In this document: positions 25,222 through 32,805 of the stretch, in pieces
Position numbering within the stretch: position 1 is the stretch's first letter
How the letters are laid out: every line of letters starts with the position of its first letter
Assembly (NCBI GenBank): GCA_003762615.1
Contig: RIAZ01000013.1
Coordinates: 1 to 64,000, forward strand
Direction: 5' to 3'
Origin: Muribaculaceae bacterium Isolate-037 (Harlan)
Lineage (GTDB): Bacteria > Bacteroidota > Bacteroidia > Bacteroidales > Muribaculaceae
DNA: 64,000 nt
Position numbers and translations under genes: made by a program
The notes under the pieces: model-generated
What the model was told of the DNA's origin: nothing
What the model saw: the letters and a program-made list of their open reading frames with translations, nothing else
Databases searched by the model: none

Positions 25222-26157
25222 TCAAGCGTTATGCTTCTTTATAGCCTTTACCTTCATAGTGTCAAACCCCTTGCCATAGACGCCGTTGGCATTGCTTTGG
25301 GCTATGAATGCGTTGTTGTCGATGTTTTTTATGATCCTGAATATAGTGACCGATTCTATCTTGCGGCACCATACGAGCAGGATCTTCACATTGTTTTTGG
25401 TATACCATCCCGTCCCGTCAAGTACTGTCACGCCTCTGTGGGCATCGGTGTTGATTGAATCGGCTATCTCTTTCCATTTGTTGGAGAATATTACGAATTG
25501 GGTTGATTGCCGGTTGGTGTTGAGCAGGGTGTCGGTGATATAGGAATAGACGAATATGGTTATCCATCCGTAGATTATCCTTGGCAGGCTCTCCTGCACG
25601 CGCTCTTCAAGTGTGCCATTGAATGGGAGGAAGAAGGTGAGAGCCACGATTGTCATATCCACCATCATGAGGATTCTGCCGACGCTGACGTTTGATTTCT
25701 TTGTCACCATGGCGGCTATGATGTCGGAGCCTCCCGAAGTGCCGTTGTGTACGTAGATGGTGCCGATGCCCAGACCGCAGAGTATTCCGCCGAGTATGAT
25801 GCTCATTTCGGTCTGTTGCAGCAGTGCGGGATGGTTCATGAAATAGTTCTCGATAAGTCCGATGAATATCGACATTCCGGTAGCACCGAAAATAGTGCGT
25901 ATAAGGAATGTCTTTCCGAGCATCCTGAAGCCGGCTATAAGGAGCGCGATGTTGCATCCATACATTGTCACGGCTACGGGAATTAGTCCACCTGTGGCGA
26001 AATATACGAGGGTGCCGACGCCGGTCATACCACCGATCACAATCTGATGCGGGAGTATAAACACGCAGAAGCCTATAGCATACAATATTTGCCCGACTAC
26101 AATCATCGTGTAGTCGCGCACGTCTGACATAAGTGTGTCGTATCTCTGTCGGGTCAT
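25222..26157 (-). CDS. YitT family membrane protein
   Basis: The N-terminal two-thirds (residues about 15-200) is a YitT_membrane domain with five or more hydrophobic helices and the family features ILPHQIVIGGMTGVGTLVY and GTIYVHNGTSGGSDIIA. The C-terminus is a DUF2179 cytoplasmic domain (GVTVLDGTGWYT, then KNIDNNAFIAQSNANGVYG). The biochemical role is not established; family members are inner-membrane proteins of the PII/transport-like type. It has its own promoter and ends at the shared terminator. Confidence 0.92.
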   Translation of the reverse strand: MTRQRYDTLMSDVRDYTMIVVGQILYAIGFCVFILPHQIVIGGMTGVGTLVYFATGGLIPVAVTMYGCNIALLIAGFRMLGKTFLIRTIFGATGMSIFIGLIENYFMNHPALLQQTEMSIILGGILCGLGIGTIYVHNGTSGGSDIIAAMVTKKSNVSVGRILMMVDMTIVALTFFLPFNGTLEERVQESLPRIIYGWITIFVYSYITDTLLNTNRQSTQFVIFSNKWKEIADSINTDAHRGVTVLDGTGWYTKNNVKILLVWCRKIESVTIFRIIKNIDNNAFIAQSNANGVYGKGFDTMKVKAIKKHNA

Positions 26158-26248
26158 TAGTGGGGATGATTTAAGGTTGTTAGAGTATAGATTATAAAGT
26201 AGGATGGCAAATGGTTAGGCATTCCATCCTTCCACGCCATTCATTGTG

Positions 26249-26279
26249 CAAATTTATAATCAATTTTTCTATTCTCAAA
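26249..26279 (-). promoter_or_regulatory. Promoter of YitT gene
   Basis: On the minus strand, TTTG (plus 26276-26279), a 19-bp spacer and TAAATTTG (plus 26249-26256) match the consensus fully. The leader would be about 85 nt. Confidence 0.65.
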
Positions 26280-26305
26280 AGGAGAGACAAATAAAAATTT
26301 TTCCG

Positions 26306-26313
26306 TAATTTTG
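26306..26313 (+). promoter_or_regulatory. Promoter -7 of GHL10 gene
   Basis: TAATTTTG matches TAnnTTTG, about 23 bases before the chosen start codon. It is divergent from the YitT promoter in the same 180-bp gap. Confidence 0.5.
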
Positions 26314-26335
26314 TAGTGGTATTAACCGAGTGATA

Positions 26336-27844
26336 ATGAAGAGGAGAATAATCAGTTTCTTGGCAGGGGTGGCGTTGATGGCAGGATTGCCGTCGGCTGC
26401 CGATAATCCGAAAAGGGAATTCCGTGGTGCGTGGCTCCACGTCATAGGGCAGACGCAATGGCAGAGTAAGTCTACTGCCGAAGCGCAGAAATATATAGTG
26501 TCGCAGTTGCAGAAGCTTCAGGATGCCGGATGCAATGCAGTGATTTTTCAGGTGCGTCCCACGGCGGATGCCGTGTATAGGTCGGAACTTGAGCCATGGA
26601 GTGCATGGCTTACCGGAAAACGTGGTAAGGCTCCTTATCCGGAATGGGACCCGATGGCTTTTGCAATAGAGGAGGCACATAAGAGGGGGATGGAGTTTCA
26701 TGCATGGCTCAATCCGTATCGCGTCACATCGAATGCAAAGGATATCCTGCCTGCTGACCATGTGTCGAAAAGAGAGCCGCATAGGTTTGTAAAGTTTAAC
26801 GGGCAAGTATTTTTTGATCCTGCATATAAGGAGAACCGTGATTTTATCTGTGAAGTGGTGAAGGATATCATCGACAGGTATGATGTCGATGGCATTCATA
26901 TTGATGACTATTTCTATCCATATCCTGCCAATGGTAAGAAATTTCAGGCTGACGATGCAAGCTACAGGAAGTTCGGCAACGGAATGAACCGTAATGACTG
27001 GCGACGTAATAACGTGGATCTTCTTATTGAGCAACTCCACACCACGATTAAATCGGAGAAGCCGTGGGTAAGATTCGGGGTGAGTCCTTTCGGTATATGG
27101 CGCAACAAGAGCACAGATAGCCGGGGGAGTAACAGCAACGGTCTTCAGAATTATGACGACCTTTATGCCGATGTACTTCTTTGGGCGAAGAATGGTTGGA
27201 TTGATTATCTTGCGCCGCAGCTTTACTGGACTCTCGACATGAAGGCTGCGCCAAGCCGTCATCTCGCCCAATGGTGGAACGATAATGCCAACGGGGTAGA
27301 TGTGTATATAGGTCAGGATGTGCAGCGGACTATGAATACGCCTGACCCTCGGAATAACGACAGGAATGAACTTGACACAAAAGTGAAACTGTCGCGTAGG
27401 CTTCCCAACGTGAAGGGGAATGTCTGGTGGCATGTCTACTGGGTGACGGGTAACTATAAGGGCGTGGCGGATTCGCTTGCGATGAAATATCAGTCTACCA
27501 TTGCATTGCCTCCGGAATATGGCGACAAGTCGTTGAAGCCGTCGCGTGTGAAGGATCTTCAGGTGGAGAATCGGGGCGATCGGTTGTTTCTGACATGGAC
27601 TGGTAAGCGGAAATATCATGACCATACTCCCGAAGAGACGGATGCTGTCAGATACGTAGTATATGAATTTTTCGCAGGGGAGGAGATTGATCTTGATGAC
27701 CCACAGGCTATAATTGCGGTGACGCCATATAATAGTGTGCTCATCTCCGACGATCTTTCGCAGCTTTCCGGCTCCACCTTCGTCGTGACAGCCCTTGACC
27801 GCATGAATCGTGAATCCGATCCCGAAAAAATAAAAGTAAAATGA
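26336..27844 (+). CDS. GHL10 (DUF187) glycoside-hydrolase-like protein
   Basis: This is a secreted family-10-like glycosyl hydrolase (GHL10/YngK type), thought to act on cell-wall or polysaccharide glycans. A signal peptide (residues 1-22) precedes the TIM barrel: REFRGAWLHVIGQTQW, NAVIFQVRPTADAVY, WLTGKRGKAPYPEWDP, FHAWLNPYRV, DVDGIHIDDYFYPYP, APQLYWTLDMK. A C-terminal fibronectin-type region follows. ATG 26336 is preferred to the GTG at 26330 for a normal signal peptide. It is one base upstream of the TIGR02757 gene and likely co-transcribed. Substrate unknown. Confidence 0.92.
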   Translation: MKRRIISFLAGVALMAGLPSAADNPKREFRGAWLHVIGQTQWQSKSTAEAQKYIVSQLQKLQDAGCNAVIFQVRPTADAVYRSELEPWSAWLTGKRGKAPYPEWDPMAFAIEEAHKRGMEFHAWLNPYRVTSNAKDILPADHVSKREPHRFVKFNGQVFFDPAYKENRDFICEVVKDIIDRYDVDGIHIDDYFYPYPANGKKFQADDASYRKFGNGMNRNDWRRNNVDLLIEQLHTTIKSEKPWVRFGVSPFGIWRNKSTDSRGSNSNGLQNYDDLYADVLLWAKNGWIDYLAPQLYWTLDMKAAPSRHLAQWWNDNANGVDVYIGQDVQRTMNTPDPRNNDRNELDTKVKLSRRLPNVKGNVWWHVYWVTGNYKGVADSLAMKYQSTIALPPEYGDKSLKPSRVKDLQVENRGDRLFLTWTGKRKYHDHTPEETDAVRYVVYEFFAGEEIDLDDPQAIIAVTPYNSVLISDDLSQLSGSTFVVTALDRMNRESDPEKIKVK

Positions 27845-27845
27845 T

Positions 27846-28673
27846 ATGGAAAAGATTTTGAAGGAAGAGAATGGTGCCGGTGATTTATCGGATATAAGGG
27901 AGCTGCTGGATGCAGAGGCGGCGAGAATTAATAATCCGTCGTTTATAGATGAGGATCCTGTGCAGTTCCCACGTCGTTTCAGCCGGTTGCAGGATATAGA
28001 GATTGTGTCGTTCCTGTCTGCTATCATTGCCTGGGGCAATAGGAAGATGATTTGCCGTGATGCAGAAAAGATGCTTGCGCTGATGGATTATGAACCGTAT
28101 CGCTACGTGATGGATGAGGGCTACGAAGACCTTGATCCTCGTCTTAATATCCATCGCACAATGTTTGGCGAGCATTTCAGCTATTTCCTTAGAGGTATGC
28201 ACAGGATATATTCGGAATATGGGAGTCTGGATGCTTTCTCCGCAGCGATAGGATGCGGGGATACTGAAAGCCCGGCATGGAATCTTGTAGAGGGGATGCA
28301 GAGGTTGATGAGCGACGTCAACGGAGGGGCAACTTGCAGCCAGTGTCTCCCCGTGAATCTTCAGCAGACGGCATTGAAACGCGTGAACATGGCGTTGCGT
28401 TGGCTTGTGCGCGATGATGGTATAGTTGATATGGGAGTATGGAAATCCATACCTAAGAGCAAGCTTTATATTCCGCTTGACGTGCATGTAGGCAATATAT
28501 CGCGAGAATTAGGCCTCATCAGCCGAAAGGCAAACGACAGGAAGAGTGTTGAGCAGTTGACGGCAGTATTGCGCACGTTCCGTCCCGATGACCCGGTGAT
28601 CTACGATTATGCCCTCTTCGGCATCGGCGTAGAGGGTCGCAAAGGCACCCTGCTGACTTCTACTTCTGTTTGA
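27846..28673 (+). CDS. TIGR02757/DUF2400 family protein
   Basis: The 275-aa protein has the family features DPVQFPRRF, EIVSFLSAIIAWGNRKMI, RCFL-type RGMHRIY, and LYIPLDVHVGNISRELGLI, then YDYALFGIGV at the end. The fold resembles helix-hairpin-helix DNA-repair proteins (a DVHV segment and a C-terminal G-rich end). The family has no assigned reaction. It starts one base after the GHL10 stop and its 3' end overlaps the convergent lipoprotein gene by 14 bp. Confidence 0.9.
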   Translation: MEKILKEENGAGDLSDIRELLDAEAARINNPSFIDEDPVQFPRRFSRLQDIEIVSFLSAIIAWGNRKMICRDAEKMLALMDYEPYRYVMDEGYEDLDPRLNIHRTMFGEHFSYFLRGMHRIYSEYGSLDAFSAAIGCGDTESPAWNLVEGMQRLMSDVNGGATCSQCLPVNLQQTALKRVNMALRWLVRDDGIVDMGVWKSIPKSKLYIPLDVHVGNISRELGLISRKANDRKSVEQLTAVLRTFRPDDPVIYDYALFGIGVEGRKGTLLTSTSV

Positions 28674-29001
28674 TGTGGGCGACTCTGCCGGCGAGGGAGG
28701 GGTTGACTGCGCGTATTGTGGAGATGAATGTTGAGTCGAATGCCGCCACACATTCGCTGTGGGCAGTGTCGATTAGGTTCGGTTTGTGCATTTCGGTGAG
28801 TTCGAGCATCTGACGTAGGTCGGCGTTGTCTTTCCATTCTTTTGTGAGGTATTCGCGTGCTGCGGTTCTGCCTGCCATTTGGGCTGCGGTGATTTCTGCT
28901 GTTATGGCTTCGGTATGTTCCGTCTCGGAGCAGGCGGAACAGCTCGTAAGGAGGGCTGATACGATTGCGATTGCGGATATGGATAGGATTGTATGCTTCA
29001 T
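28660..29001 (-). CDS. Small hypothetical lipoprotein
   Basis: The 113-aa protein has a lipoprotein signal (MKHTILSISAIAIVSALLTSC, lipobox LTSC) and a helical charged mature region (REYLTKEWKDNADLRQMLEL) with no family I recognise. It lies downstream of the FKBP gene in the same direction but beyond a strong hairpin. Its 3' end overlaps the TIGR02757 gene tail on the other strand. Confidence 0.7.
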   Translation of the reverse strand: MKHTILSISAIAIVSALLTSCSACSETEHTEAITAEITAAQMAGRTAAREYLTKEWKDNADLRQMLELTEMHKPNLIDTAHSECVAAFDSTFISTIRAVNPSLAGRVAHIKQK

Positions 29002-29120
29002 AGATTTTGTTTGTGTCTTTGGATTTTGATGGGGATTTGGTAGAGAGGGGGACAGATTGAATCTGTCCGGACTTGGATCACTCTTCGAGTGACGAAACTG
29101 CCGGGTCTTGGAAAAAGGGA

Positions 29121-29160
29121 AGAGTAAAAGACCCGCGAGTCTTTTACTCTTTCTTTTTCT
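29121..29160. terminator. Bidirectional terminator hairpin
   Basis: AGAGTAAAAGAC (29121-29132) pairs with GTCTTTTACTCT (29139-29150) around a CG-rich 6-nt loop, with T-rich right flank and A-rich left flank. It would end the FKBP transcript (leftward). Confidence 0.8.
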
Positions 29161-29176
29161 TTTATTCTATTAGTGA

Positions 29177-29713
29177 TTATTTTTCCAGACCGGGGATGCT
29201 GAGGAGCTTGATCTGGAAGATAAGGGTGGAGAAGGGGGGGACCGAACCGGAGCCGTAGGCACCGTAGCCGGCTGTGTAGGGTATGACGGTGGTTACTGAG
29301 TCGCCGATGTGCATGTTGGTCAACGCAATCCAGAAACCGGTGATCATTTCATTCGGCTTGCATTTGAAAATACTGTCGGTCAAGGCATAGGAACTGTCGA
29401 GCGTATCCCCTTTGATGTTTGTCAGGAGATATTTGACGTTGCAGGTGGAGTTGTCGAGAGGCGACAGATTGCGCTCCGTCTCCGTGCGGTCGTTGTGCCA
29501 GTCCATGAGCACGAAAGATGATTTATCCCACTTAGGGATGATCTTCTCATACTTGGCTTTGCCATTTTCGGTCTCGGCTTCAGCTTTCTCAATGTAGGAT
29601 ATATTCTCCTGACGCCATCCGGAATAGTCTTCCTGTTTGTCGTCGCTGAGACAGGACGACATTCCGAAGATAAGGGTGGGGAGCAAGAGAAATCCGAATT
29701 TTTTAATTCGCAT
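29177..29713 (-). CDS. FKBP-type peptidyl-prolyl isomerase lipoprotein
   Basis: FKBP proteins catalyse cis-trans isomerisation of proline peptide bonds, here in the envelope. The 178-aa protein has a lipoprotein signal (lipobox near MSSC, Cys21). Its C-terminal FKBP domain includes NEMITGFWIALTNMHIGDSVTTVIP, the flap YTAGYGAYGSGSVPPFS and the last strand TLIFQIKLL. It follows lemA by 21 bp in the same orientation. The N-terminal region (residues 25-75) is a charged linker. Confidence 0.88.
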   Translation of the reverse strand: MRIKKFGFLLLPTLIFGMSSCLSDDKQEDYSGWRQENISYIEKAEAETENGKAKYEKIIPKWDKSSFVLMDWHNDRTETERNLSPLDNSTCNVKYLLTNIKGDTLDSSYALTDSIFKCKPNEMITGFWIALTNMHIGDSVTTVIPYTAGYGAYGSGSVPPFSTLIFQIKLLSIPGLEK

Positions 29714-29734
29714 AGATTATGTTATGAAGAAGTA

Positions 29735-30325
29735 TCAGAAATTCACTTCCGGTGCCTTCTGGGCTCCGGCTTCAGCCTTGAACTGAGGTTTCTCCTTAAA
29801 CCCGAACCATCCGGCATAAATCATCGTCGGGAATTTCTTTATGCTGGTGTTGTATTCCTTCACCGCTTCCGTATATCTCATTCGCTCGGTGGCAATACGG
29901 TTCTCGGTGCCTTCGAGCTGGGTCTGGAGATTCATAAAATTCTCATTGGCTTTCAGGTCGGGATAAGCTTCCGTGACAGCCAGAAGAGATTTCAACGCCT
30001 GCGACAGCTCGCCTTGCGCTTCCTGGAATTTTGCGAGGGTCTCCTCATTGAGGTTGTCCGCGTCTATGGTTATTGAGGTAGCCTTGGCTCTTGCCTCAGT
30101 CACTTTCGTCAGGGTCTCGCTCTCATGAGTGGAATACCCCTTTACGGTATTGACCAGATTCGGGATAAGGTCAGCACGACGTTGGTATTGGTTTTCCACT
30201 TGAGCCCAAGCCTGATCCACACCTTGCTGTTGCTCCACGAGGGAGTTGTAGTTGCAAGAAGAGAGAGAACTTGCTCCCGCAAATGCAGAAACGGCAAGTA
30301 GGAGTTTACACGTGAATTTTCTCAT
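29735..30325 (-). CDS. lemA: LemA family lipoprotein
   Basis: This is a membrane-anchored coiled-coil protein of unknown exact function. Residues 1-25 form a lipoprotein signal (lipobox LSSC). The mature part has the LemA pattern VEQQQGVDQAWAQVENQYQR, RADLIPNLVNTVKGY and YPDLKANENFMNLQTQLEGT. Length 196 aa is typical. It heads a lemA-FKBP operon and is separated from glyS by a hairpin. Confidence 0.93.
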   Translation of the reverse strand: MRKFTCKLLLAVSAFAGASSLSSCNYNSLVEQQQGVDQAWAQVENQYQRRADLIPNLVNTVKGYSTHESETLTKVTEARAKATSITIDADNLNEETLAKFQEAQGELSQALKSLLAVTEAYPDLKANENFMNLQTQLEGTENRIATERMRYTEAVKEYNTSIKKFPTMIYAGWFGFKEKPQFKAEAGAQKAPEVNF

Positions 30326-30364
30326 ATTCTAATTAAAGATTACGGGTTCTAATTAAACATTATG

Positions 30365-30409
30365 CACGCCGCCTGTATCTCCGGTATAGCCGGGTATGCC
30401 GGCGGCGTG
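30365..30409. terminator. GC-rich hairpin after glyS
   Basis: CACGCCGCC (30365-30373) pairs with GGCGGCGTG (30401-30409) and encloses a second small CCGG/CCGG stem. It lies just beyond the leftward glyS stop and probably terminates it. The downstream T-tract is weak. Confidence 0.55.
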
Positions 30410-30422
30410 GTATGGGGTTTTA

Positions 30423-31967
30423 TCAAAGGAGTTTGCGGAGAAGGCTGTTGAGGCTCACTTTCTCTGCAAGTATCTTCTCAAGGTCGTCAACGTTGACGCG
30501 CTCTTGCTCCATCGAGTCGCGGTGGCGCATGGTGACGGTGTTGTCTTCGAGAGTCTGATGATCGACGGTGATGCAATAAGGTGTGCCGATTGCATCCTGA
30601 CGACGATAGCGTTTGCCGATGGAGTCTTTCTCATCCACCTGACAGGTGAAGTCGAAGCGTAGCTTATGCTGGATCTCGCGTGCTTTCTCCGGAAGACCAT
30701 CTTTCTTCACGAGAGGGAGAACTGCACATTTCACCGGAGCAAGCGGAGCCGGGAAATGAAGCACCACGCGGTGGTCGCCACCCTCCAGCTGCTGATCTTC
30801 GTAGCAGCTGCACAATACGCTAAGGAACATACGGTCAACACCGATAGATGTCTCTATAACGTAGGGCACATAGCTTTCGTTTAGTTCTGGGTCAAAATAT
30901 TGTATTTTCTTGCCTGAGAATTTCTCGTGCTGGGAGAGGTCGAAGTTCGTGCGGGAATGGATACCCTCCACTTCCTTGAATCCGAACGGCATCTGAAATT
31001 CGATATCGGTAGCTGCATTTGCATAGTGGGCAAGCTTCTCGTGGTCGTGGAAACGATATTTCTCATCTCCGAGTCCGAGAGCCTTGTGCCAGCGCAGACG
31101 GGTTTGACGCCATTTGTCGAACCATTTCAATTCTTCACCGGGACGAACGAAGAACTGCATCTCCATCTGTTCAAACTCACGCATACGGAAGATGAACTGG
31201 CGTGCCACAATCTCGTTGCGGAATGCCTTGCCGATCTGAGCGATACCGAAGGGGATACGCATGCGACCTGTCTTCTGCACGTTGAGGTAGTTTACGAAAA
31301 TGCCCTGTGCTGTCTCCGGACGCAGGTATACCTCCATTGCACCATCGGCAGTGGAACCCATCTCAGTCTTGAACATGAGGTTAAACTGGCGCACGTCAGT
31401 CCAGTTGCGTGTGCCTGAAATCGGATCCACGATCTCATAGTCAAGGATGATTTGCCGGAGGTTGGCAAGGTCATTGGCATTCATTGCCACGGAGAATCGC
31501 TCATGAAGCTCGTCGCGCTTCTTCTGGTTCTCCAGCACTCGCGGATTAGTCTGACGGAACATAGCCTCGTCGAAGCTCTCGCCGAAACGTTTGCGAGCCT
31601 TTGCCACCTCTTTCTCGATCTTATCGTCGAATTTAGCGATCTCCTCCTCGATGAGGACGTCGGCACGATAGCGTTTCTTGGAGTCCTTATTGTCGATCAG
31701 CGGGTCGTTAAACGCATCTACGTGGCCCGATGCCTTCCAGATGGTCGGATGCATGAAGATTGCGGAATCGATACCCACGATATTGTCGTGGAGCATTGTC
31801 ATCGCTTCCCACCAGTAGCGTTTGATATTATTCTTTAGTTCAACGCCATTCTGTCCGTAGTCATACACTGCGGAGAGTCCGTCGTAAATTTCGCTTGATT
31901 GAAACACAAACCCATATTCCTTAGCATGGGCTACAATGGTCTTGAAAACGTCTTCCTGTTTTGCCAT
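30423..31967 (-). CDS. glyS: Glycyl-tRNA synthetase (alpha2 type)
   Basis: This class II synthetase charges tRNA-Gly. The 514-aa single-chain form (alpha2 type) is normal for Bacteroidota. Motif 2 is in RIPFGIAQIGKAFRNEI, followed by RMREFEQMEMQFFV. The motif 3 arginine is in IETSIGVDRMFLSVL. The C-terminal anticodon-binding domain begins near LAPVKCAVLPLVKKDGL. A promoter-type TAAATTTG lies on the minus strand at 32021-32028. Confidence 0.97.
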   Translation of the reverse strand: MAKQEDVFKTIVAHAKEYGFVFQSSEIYDGLSAVYDYGQNGVELKNNIKRYWWEAMTMLHDNIVGIDSAIFMHPTIWKASGHVDAFNDPLIDNKDSKKRYRADVLIEEEIAKFDDKIEKEVAKARKRFGESFDEAMFRQTNPRVLENQKKRDELHERFSVAMNANDLANLRQIILDYEIVDPISGTRNWTDVRQFNLMFKTEMGSTADGAMEVYLRPETAQGIFVNYLNVQKTGRMRIPFGIAQIGKAFRNEIVARQFIFRMREFEQMEMQFFVRPGEELKWFDKWRQTRLRWHKALGLGDEKYRFHDHEKLAHYANAATDIEFQMPFGFKEVEGIHSRTNFDLSQHEKFSGKKIQYFDPELNESYVPYVIETSIGVDRMFLSVLCSCYEDQQLEGGDHRVVLHFPAPLAPVKCAVLPLVKKDGLPEKAREIQHKLRFDFTCQVDEKDSIGKRYRRQDAIGTPYCITVDHQTLEDNTVTMRHRDSMEQERVNVDDLEKILAEKVSLNSLLRKLL

Positions 31968-32020
31968 TATTTGTTGAAGGTTATCGGGGCCCCGTGGAGC
32001 CTATTGTGATTATTAATTTG

Positions 32021-32028
32021 CAAATTTA
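32021..32028 (-). promoter_or_regulatory. glyS promoter -7 element
   Basis: Minus-strand TAAATTTG (plus CAAATTTA) lies about 54 bases upstream of the glyS start codon. Confidence 0.5.
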
Positions 32029-32230
32029 CAAAAAAAATGGGAATGACGCAGTGAGATTGTCATAAAAAGTGTAAATTTTGGGATTTCGGATGAAAAACTC
32101 CCCGACCTTTTACCTGTCTCAATTTGTTGTAAGTGAAAATGATTGAATTTTGCTCTATTCAAACAATGGAGATCAGATTGATATTAAATATTAATTGATA
32201 TTAAATATTATAGGAAAGTGAGGATATGCT

Positions 32231-32782
32231 ATGAAAGAGGATGTATATAAAAAGAGAAACGGAGCAAGAGGCTTGCTCCGTGTATTGGTTGTGTTGTTTG
32301 TCGCTGTGTTGTCGGCGATGTCCATATATGCCCAGAACAGTCTGCCGGCTCCGGGCACAGGTGGCAGTTTCAGACCTAATCCTATAGGGAGTGGAATGCC
32401 CGGTCCGGTGATCCCGTCGCCAAGCATGCCGGGTTATCGTCCCGGTTGGGGGGCAGGCTGGGGACCCGGCTGGGGTCCGGGATGGACTAACTATCCTTCC
32501 GCGCCCATACCCTCACCGTCGTGGACCAATCAGGGGGAGACCAACGTCATTGCATGCGGATATGATGCTACGGGAGTGTGGCGAACAATACCGATGAGGG
32601 TAGCTTACGTCTACAATGGTGTTGATTACGATGTCACCGTGCTGGCTGCCTACAATCCTTGGACCGACATGTGGAACCGTGGTCTGAACGTGGCGGCTTA
32701 CAACACCAATTATTACCTTCGTGGCGTCTACTATGATTTCTACACAGTATTGTCAACAGGCACGTTCTATTTCAATCTGTAG
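32231..32782 (+). CDS. Secreted Gly/Pro/Trp-rich hypothetical protein
   Basis: The 183-aa protein has an N-terminal basic start and hydrophobic signal segment (residues 14-34, cleaved near YAQ). A Pro/Gly-rich linker follows with the repeat PGWG (PGWGAGWGPGWGPGW, residues 71-85). A C-terminal Tyr/Asn-rich beta domain is next (RVAYVYNGVDYDVTVLAAYNPW, then GVYYDFYTVL). I do not recognise a family. It is probably an envelope or secreted protein. The upstream region has a duplicated GATATTAAATATTA but no consensus promoter. Confidence 0.7.
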   Translation: MKEDVYKKRNGARGLLRVLVVLFVAVLSAMSIYAQNSLPAPGTGGSFRPNPIGSGMPGPVIPSPSMPGYRPGWGAGWGPGWGPGWTNYPSAPIPSPSWTNQGETNVIACGYDATGVWRTIPMRVAYVYNGVDYDVTVLAAYNPWTDMWNRGLNVAAYNTNYYLRGVYYDFYTVLSTGTFYFNL

Positions 32783-32805
32783 GCTCGTATGACCGCAAGT
32801 GACAC

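Noticed and set aside
26192..28039. 615-codon minus-strand ORF
   Set aside because: It is the antisense of the GHL10 gene; its length reflects codon bias and the predicted protein has no family features.
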